Source: an uncultured Chthoniobacterales bacterium (GTDB lineage: Bacteria; Verrucomicrobiota; Verrucomicrobiia; Chthoniobacterales; UBA10450). Taken from it: a stretch of DNA of 11,707 bases. Below, piece after piece: positions 7,348-11,707 of the stretch. A program made the position numbers and the translations under genes. The stretch is from positions 1 through 11,707 of the forward strand of contig CATPAT010000109.1 in NCBI GenBank assembly GCA_955652155.1. The letters run 5' to 3'. Within the stretch, counting starts at the first letter, position 1. Every line of letters begins with the position of its first letter. A model generated the notes under the pieces. It had not been told where the DNA came from and made no database searches. It saw only the letters and a list, made by a program, of their open reading frames with translations.

Positions 7348-7362
7348 CGCCCTTGTCCCGAA

Positions 7363-8481
7363 TTACCGGCGTTTAACGAAGTTGCTGCGGTTTAGCGACC
7401 GTAGTGGCTTCGGTAGAAATTCGCCGTTTCGCCGGATCAATTTCCGGTCGAAATAAATCTCGCCTCCGCCGTAGCTCGGTCGCTGGATATTGACCATGTC
7501 CCAGTGCACCTGGCTTCGGTTGCTATTGTCTGCTTCCTCGTAAGCCTGGCCGGGAGTGAAGTGAAACGAACCGGCAATTTTTTCGTCGAAAAGAATATCT
7601 CGCATCGGCTCTAGGACGTACGGATTGAATCCGAGCGAAAACTCGCCGATGTAGCGAGCTCCGGCGTCGGAATCGAGGATCTTGTTGAGTTTCTCGGTCT
7701 GGTTGCTTGTCGCCTGAACAATTTTGCCCTCGCGGAAGTCGAGGCGAATCCCGTCAAAGGCGATGCTTTGGTAAATTGTTGGCGCGTTAAATGTGATATG
7801 GCCTTCCACCGAAGTTTTCACTGGCGCCGTGAACACTTCACCATCCGGAATATTCCGGTCCCCGCCGCAAATGACTGCCGGAATTCCTTTGATGCTAAAT
7901 CGCAGATCCGTTCCCGGCCCTTTAATTTCGACGCGGTCGGTTTTTTCCATTAACGCTTTCAACGCTCTCATTCCTGGCTGGAGTCTGCGGTAATCGAGCG
8001 TGCAAACTTCGAAGTAAAAATCTTCAAACGCTTGCGTGCTCATTCCCGCCAACTGGGCCATCGACGGAGTAGGCCACCTCAGCACGACCCATTTGGTTTT
8101 CTTCACGCGTTGATCTTGAACCGGGCGCATTTTCTTCGCGACCAGCTGCATTTTCGCCACCGGCACGTCGGATAATTCGGTAATGTTATTGCTTCCCCGC
8201 AACGCGATATAGGCGTGCATTTTCTTCATCCGTGCCAGTTCATGCCGCGCGGCTAGCGTTAGTTGTCGGTCCGATGCCTCCAACGCGAGCTCGCGTCCGA
8301 TGCGGGCGCGCTGAACCTGCACGAATGGAATTGCACCTGCTTTTCGAACTGCGCGAATCAGCGCAATCGTCATTTCGTCGGGGACGTCGAAAGCCTCAAT
8401 CAAGACGTTCTCGTTTCGTTTGAGCCTGGTCGAATATTCCACCAGGAGTTTGGCCAGCTTGTCGAAACGCGCGTCGTGCAT
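7363..8481 (-). CDS. M29-family aminopeptidase (thermophilic metalloprotease/AmpS-like)
   Basis: A probable cytoplasmic metallo-aminopeptidase that removes N-terminal residues from peptides. The 372-residue length and overall pattern fit MEROPS M29. Family-type features: an N-terminal domain starting with a helix and LLVEYS, NVLIEAF; a glycine-containing NIPDGEVFTAP segment (Glu215); YIGEFSLGFNP (Glu280); FHFTPGQAYEEADNSNRS (His307); and HWDM (His326, Asp328). These are the expected two-Glu, His and His/Asp metal site, assigned from the general family pattern rather than an alignment. No signal peptide was seen. ATG at 8481. It is last in the minus-strand cluster, 56 bases after rsmB, and the protein ends in a basic tail (NFVKRR). 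Natural substrate unknown. Confidence 0.85.
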   Translation of the reverse strand: MHDARFDKLAKLLVEYSTRLKRNENVLIEAFDVPDEMTIALIRAVRKAGAIPFVQVQRARIGRELALEASDRQLTLAARHELARMKKMHAYIALRGSNNITELSDVPVAKMQLVAKKMRPVQDQRVKKTKWVVLRWPTPSMAQLAGMSTQAFEDFYFEVCTLDYRRLQPGMRALKALMEKTDRVEIKGPGTDLRFSIKGIPAVICGGDRNIPDGEVFTAPVKTSVEGHITFNAPTIYQSIAFDGIRLDFREGKIVQATSNQTEKLNKILDSDAGARYIGEFSLGFNPYVLEPMRDILFDEKIAGSFHFTPGQAYEEADNSNRSQVHWDMVNIQRPSYGGGEIYFDRKLIRRNGEFLPKPLRSLNRSNFVKRR

Positions 8482-8537
8482 AGGACGCTACGATTCCATC
8501 GAGTTTGCGGGATGCAACCGTCTGGCCGGCGATCTGA

Positions 8538-9788
8538 TTAAAGCTTCCGGCGGAAGCGCGCGCCGAAAGCGCCGTCGAAATTATCCTGAAAAGGAATAGA
8601 ACGCTTTTCTTCCTCGAGCTGTAAGATCGACATCGTTCGGAGCAGCGATTGAACGACGTCCTCATTTTCCTCTCGTTCAAGGCTGCACGAGCTGTAAACG
8701 AGAATTCCTCCAGGCTTCAGGAACGGGATTACAGCACGCGTAATCTCAATTTGCCGCGTGTGCATCCGATTGAAGTCCGCCGGTTTCAAACGCCACCGGA
8801 CATCGACGCGGCGTCGCATCACGCCAGTATTGGTGCAAGGAGCATCAATCAAAATTCGATCGAATGGCGCTGCCGAAAGAATCCCCGGTGGAACGCCAGA
8901 TTTCATCCAATCATGGCAAACGATTTTGGCAATTCGAACACCAAGCCGCGCGAGATTTTCGTCGAGTAGATTTAAGCGGGCAGGTTCGCGATCGGACGCG
9001 ATGAGCAAGCCTTGGTTTGCCATTAATTCCGCCAGATATCCCGTTTTACCGCCGGGAGCGGCGCAGGCGTCCAGAATCTTTTCGCCTGGCTTCGGTTGCA
9101 ATAACTCGCACGCGATCGATGTGCTCGGGTCCTGAACATAACAATCGCCCTGGTCGAGCGCGTTCGCGGGTGCCGGTAGTTCGACAAAGTTCGAGACATT
9201 TGGCAGCGTCTGCGCGTTGCGATAGCGCTCGAGGAAACTATGCCGATCAATTTTTAGGCGGTTAATTCTCGCGTAAATTGACGGTGACTGATTGTTCCAA
9301 GTGCACAAGGCTTCGGCCGCACCGGCTCCAAATTGTTTCGTCCAACGCTCAATTAGAAACTGTGGGTGCGAGGTTCGAACATCAAGCGGCTGAGAATTTG
9401 CTCTCCTTTGCAAACCCCGGCGGTCGCGCGCAGCGGAGCGCAGTATCGCATTGATGATCGCATGCTGGCGTTTTGGAGACAGGTCGACCGTTTCGTAAAC
9501 CGCCGCATGTTCGGGCGTTTTTCCGATAAAGAGTTGATAGAGACCGATGCGCAGAATGTCGCGAAGATCGACATCCACGCGTCCGCGTCGAAGCTCGCGG
9601 ATCCAAAAGTCCAGGAGTGTGCGATTGCGCAACACGCCGTAAAAGAGTTCGACGGCGAATGCTCGATCGGCGGAGTGGAGCTCCGCCTTGGAGAGCGCGC
9701 TGGAAATGACCGCGTCGGCGAACTCCTTCCTTCTACGCCAGTTTCTCAGCGCGGCGAGAGCGACTCGGCGAGCAGAGGTCCGCGCCAC
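8538..9788 (-). CDS. rsmB: 16S rRNA (cytosine-967 C5)-methyltransferase RsmB
   Basis: It transfers a methyl group from S-adenosylmethionine to C5 of a 16S rRNA cytosine (C967 in E. coli). The 416-residue protein has an N-terminal NusB-like RNA-binding helical domain (about 1-135; DRAFAVELFYGVLRNR, INAILRSAARD). The Rossmann methyltransferase domain follows: SAM motif DACAAPGGKT (240-249), motif IV DAPCTNTG (Cys318) and motif VI YSSCSLEREENED (Cys368, the expected nucleophile), with GDCYVQDPSTS (214-224) before the SAM motif. It ends NFDGAFGARFRRKL, matching the family's usual C-terminus, so it is full length. The start is GTG at 9788, 8 bases after the ugd stop, which suggests co-transcription with ugd. 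Assignment to RsmB over other NOL1/NOP2/Sun enzymes rests on the NusB-like domain. Confidence 0.95.
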   Translation of the reverse strand: MARTSARRVALAALRNWRRRKEFADAVISSALSKAELHSADRAFAVELFYGVLRNRTLLDFWIRELRRGRVDVDLRDILRIGLYQLFIGKTPEHAAVYETVDLSPKRQHAIINAILRSAARDRRGLQRRANSQPLDVRTSHPQFLIERWTKQFGAGAAEALCTWNNQSPSIYARINRLKIDRHSFLERYRNAQTLPNVSNFVELPAPANALDQGDCYVQDPSTSIACELLQPKPGEKILDACAAPGGKTGYLAELMANQGLLIASDREPARLNLLDENLARLGVRIAKIVCHDWMKSGVPPGILSAAPFDRILIDAPCTNTGVMRRRVDVRWRLKPADFNRMHTRQIEITRAVIPFLKPGGILVYSSCSLEREENEDVVQSLLRTMSILQLEEEKRSIPFQDNFDGAFGARFRRKL

Positions 9789-9796
9789 AATGAATT

Positions 9797-11110
9797 CTAG
9801 CGCGGAATGATGCTCGCGCGGCCAACGGAATGATAATGGAAACCGAGATCGCCCATCGTCTCGGGATTCAACAGGTTTCTCCCATCGAATACGATCGGCG
9901 TGGTCATCCGCTTTTTGAGTGCGGCAAGGTCGACATTGGCAAACTCATTCCATTCAGTGGCGATGACGAGGGCTTCGGCGCCGTCGACGGCTTCTAATGC
10001 GGAAGCCGCGAATTTTGCATCCGCGATTGCCTTGAGTTCGCGCGCTTTCTCCATCCCTTTTGGATCGTAAACGGTCACGTGGGCGCCTTCGCGCAGCATC
10101 GTGTCGACCAATTCGATCGCGATCGACGACCGAACGTCATCAGTGTCCGGCTTAAACGTCAAACCCCAGACCGCGATTTTCTTTTCTCGCAATACCCATA
10201 GCGTATCGCGGATGAGCTTGAGAAAACGCTCTTTTTGCCCGGCGTTAATTCGCTGTACTTCTTTCAGAAGAGTAAACGGAACACCGAGTTGCTCGCTAAT
10301 GTGAATAAACGCGGCGACGTCTTTTGGAAAACAGGAACCGCCGTATCCGATACCGGCATTGAGAAATTGGCGGCCTATGCGTCGGTCCATTCCAATTCCG
10401 TCCGCGACTTTCTCCACGTCCGCTCCGCTCGCGTCGCAGATCGCGGATATGGCGTTGATGTAGGAAATTTTTAGAGCGAGGAACGAATTCGCAGCGTGCT
10501 TGATTAGCTCGGCGCTGTTGATTCCGGTGACCAGCACCGGCGCCATGAATGGTTCGTAAACCTTTTTCATCAGATCGACGGCGTGCTGACTCTGGGCGCC
10601 AACGACAATCCGATCCGGATGCATTAAGTCGTGAATGGCGCAGCCCTCGCGCAGGAACTCCGGGTTGCTGACCACGTCAAACTTCGCGCCGTGCCGATTG
10701 TAGCGCTTGATTGTTTCCGCGACGCGTTCGCCGGTTTTCACCGGCACCGTGCTCTTATCGACGATGACCCGATAATCGGTGAGGACGTCGGCGATCTCGC
10801 GGGAAACTTTTTCGATAAAGCTAAGATCAACATCTCCATTTGGCTGCGGCGGCGTTGGCACGGCGATGAAGATGATGTGCGATTTGTCTACGCCTTCGCG
10901 AATGCTGCTGCTGAAATGCAAACGGTGCGCGGAAACGTTGCGATGGACAATTTCCTCCAAGCCGGGCTCATAGATTGGGATGCGCCCGGCCTGGAGGGTT
11001 TTAATTTTTTCCTCATCGTTGTCTATGCAAATGACATTGTGACCGACGTCGGCAAAACATGCCCCCGTGACAAGTCCAACGTAGCCCGAACCGACAATCG
11101 CAATATCCAT
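9797..11110 (-). CDS. ugd: UDP-glucose 6-dehydrogenase
   Basis: It oxidises UDP-glucose to UDP-glucuronate with two NAD+, supplying a precursor for capsule, exopolysaccharide and lipopolysaccharide sugars, in the cytoplasm. The 437-residue length is standard. Visible motifs: NAD-binding GSGYVGLVTG (7-16), VPTPPQPNGDVDLS (84-97), DKSTVPVKTG (118-127), NPEFLREGCAIHD (149-161), the central helix NSFLALKISYINAIS (208-222), catalytic GYGGSCFPKD with Cys260, and WGLTFKPDTDDVRSS (315-329). ATG at 11110; no strong Shine-Dalgarno. It is first in the run ugd-rsmB-M29, and the LptD-like gene ends 80 bases upstream on the same strand, so both may serve the cell envelope. Other members of the UDP-sugar dehydrogenase family (UDP-ManNAc type) are less likely given these motifs. 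Confidence 0.96.
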   Translation of the reverse strand: MDIAIVGSGYVGLVTGACFADVGHNVICIDNDEEKIKTLQAGRIPIYEPGLEEIVHRNVSAHRLHFSSSIREGVDKSHIIFIAVPTPPQPNGDVDLSFIEKVSREIADVLTDYRVIVDKSTVPVKTGERVAETIKRYNRHGAKFDVVSNPEFLREGCAIHDLMHPDRIVVGAQSQHAVDLMKKVYEPFMAPVLVTGINSAELIKHAANSFLALKISYINAISAICDASGADVEKVADGIGMDRRIGRQFLNAGIGYGGSCFPKDVAAFIHISEQLGVPFTLLKEVQRINAGQKERFLKLIRDTLWVLREKKIAVWGLTFKPDTDDVRSSIAIELVDTMLREGAHVTVYDPKGMEKARELKAIADAKFAASALEAVDGAEALVIATEWNEFANVDLAALKKRMTTPIVFDGRNLLNPETMGDLGFHYHSVGRASIIPR

Positions 11111-11190
11111 GATGAATTAGTGCCGCTGGCTAGCCGCCGCGCCAAGATCGCGACTCACGTTTACGATTCCGGCCCCCGATTGCAACCGGA

Positions 11191-11707
11191 TCATTGTCCT
11201 TGACTGCCCGGATCAAAATTTAAATCGAAACCAAACTTGGGAAATGCTTTCAGGCTAAACGTGAGCAGAATGCCGTACTCCTTCTTGTTACCGGTGTTGT
11301 CTCGTACCACCGCGCCAAAGGAGGCGACCCAGTTCGTCAAATCGCGATAGATAGCGTAGCGCTGTTCCTGGAAAATGCCGATTGTGCCTTCGTATTGCTC
11401 CTGAAATCCGAAACCCCAGTTGTCGTTCAGCCGGTAATACCCGCCAAGCACGAAAAGACTACTGTGTCGGAAGAATGGGTTGTCGTTGAGATAACGATGA
11501 CCGAAGCCGAGCTGTAAATTCGAGACCGGTTGCACGGCGACACTAGTGTTAACTTCGGTAAAACCGGCGTTAAGCGCGGGAATCTGTGAGTCAATTGTAA
11601 GCGAGGCCCACGGAAGCGGGTTGAATCGCAATTTGTTGAACAGGTTCGAGAACGAGCGCCGATCGTATGGATTGTCAAAATTTACGTCTGCAAAAGTATC
11701 CAGTTCA
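11191..11707 (-). CDS. lptD: Probable LptD-like outer-membrane beta-barrel protein, C-terminal part (runs off right edge)
   Basis: The frame is open from the TGA at 11191 to the right edge, giving at least 171 codons. The TTG at 11631 is an internal Leu, since the pattern continues unbroken upstream (DVNFDNPYDRRSFSNLF). Alternating amphipathic strands such as FVLGGYYRLNDNWGFGFQE and a YAIYRDLTNW segment followed by FTFSLKAF-like strands (TFSLKAFPKFG) match what I recall of LptD/OstA C-terminal barrels, which insert lipopolysaccharide into the outer membrane. The final strand is FGFDLNF with a short DPGSQGQ tail instead of a terminal aromatic residue. No Cys appears in the visible part, unlike E. 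coli LptD. The N-terminal part is outside the window, so another outer-membrane barrel remains possible. Confidence 0.6.
   Translation of the reverse strand, partial: ELDTFADVNFDNPYDRRSFSNLFNKLRFNPLPWASLTIDSQIPALNAGFTEVNTSVAVQPVSNLQLGFGHRYLNDNPFFRHSSLFVLGGYYRLNDNWGFGFQEQYEGTIGIFQEQRYAIYRDLTNWVASFGAVVRDNTGNKKEYGILLTFSLKAFPKFGFDLNFDPGSQGQ

Noticed and set aside
10631..11203. 190-codon plus-strand open frame antisense to ugd
   Set aside because: ugd on the other strand carries all family motifs; the antisense translation has no family features.

Overview
The window reads as a compact stretch of chromosome from a Gram-negative bacterium with moderately high GC. Nine genes are packed tightly, and no gene-free stretch is longer than about 100 bases. 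No transposases, phage genes, CRISPR arrays, tRNAs or rRNAs were seen. The C-terminus of a probable LptD-type outer-membrane barrel and a signal-peptide/TM protein point to a two-membrane envelope. The protein styles (HemB, the PD-(D/E)XK protein, the TPR/beta-repeat protein) remind me of Verrucomicrobiota (Spartobacteria/Chthoniobacterales-like soil bacteria). That placement is recall-based inference, not a computed result.

Layout: (1) 2-1213 (+): 3' part of gpmI, cofactor-independent phosphoglycerate mutase, cut by the left edge. (2) Convergent with it on the minus strand: hemB (1936-2922, porphobilinogen synthase), overlapped at its 3' end by a gene for a predicted PD-(D/E)XK nuclease-fold protein (1226-1951). 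(3) Divergent from hemB: coaX (2989-3747, type III pantothenate kinase). (4) 3851-7300 (+): a 1149-residue protein I cannot assign to a known family. It has a signal peptide, a duplicated TPR module, an Ala/Pro-rich linker, one transmembrane helix, Glu/Pro-rich 15-residue repeats and a C-terminal domain of 11-residue beta-type repeats. (5) Convergent with it, a minus-strand cluster read as ugd (UDP-glucose dehydrogenase, 9797-11110), rsmB (16S rRNA m5C methyltransferase, 8538-9788) and an M29-family aminopeptidase (7363-8481), with gaps of 8 and 56 bases. (6) 11191-right edge (minus): C-terminal 171 codons of a probable LptD-like outer-membrane protein.

Most genes are central housekeeping functions: glycolysis, tetrapyrrole and CoA synthesis, ribosome modification, nucleotide-sugar and envelope assembly. 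They are grouped without an obvious common pathway. The least ordinary item is the 1149-residue membrane protein, predicted to carry periplasmic TPRs on one side of the inner membrane and a repetitive beta-rich domain on the other. Second is the nuclease-fold gene coupled to hemB.
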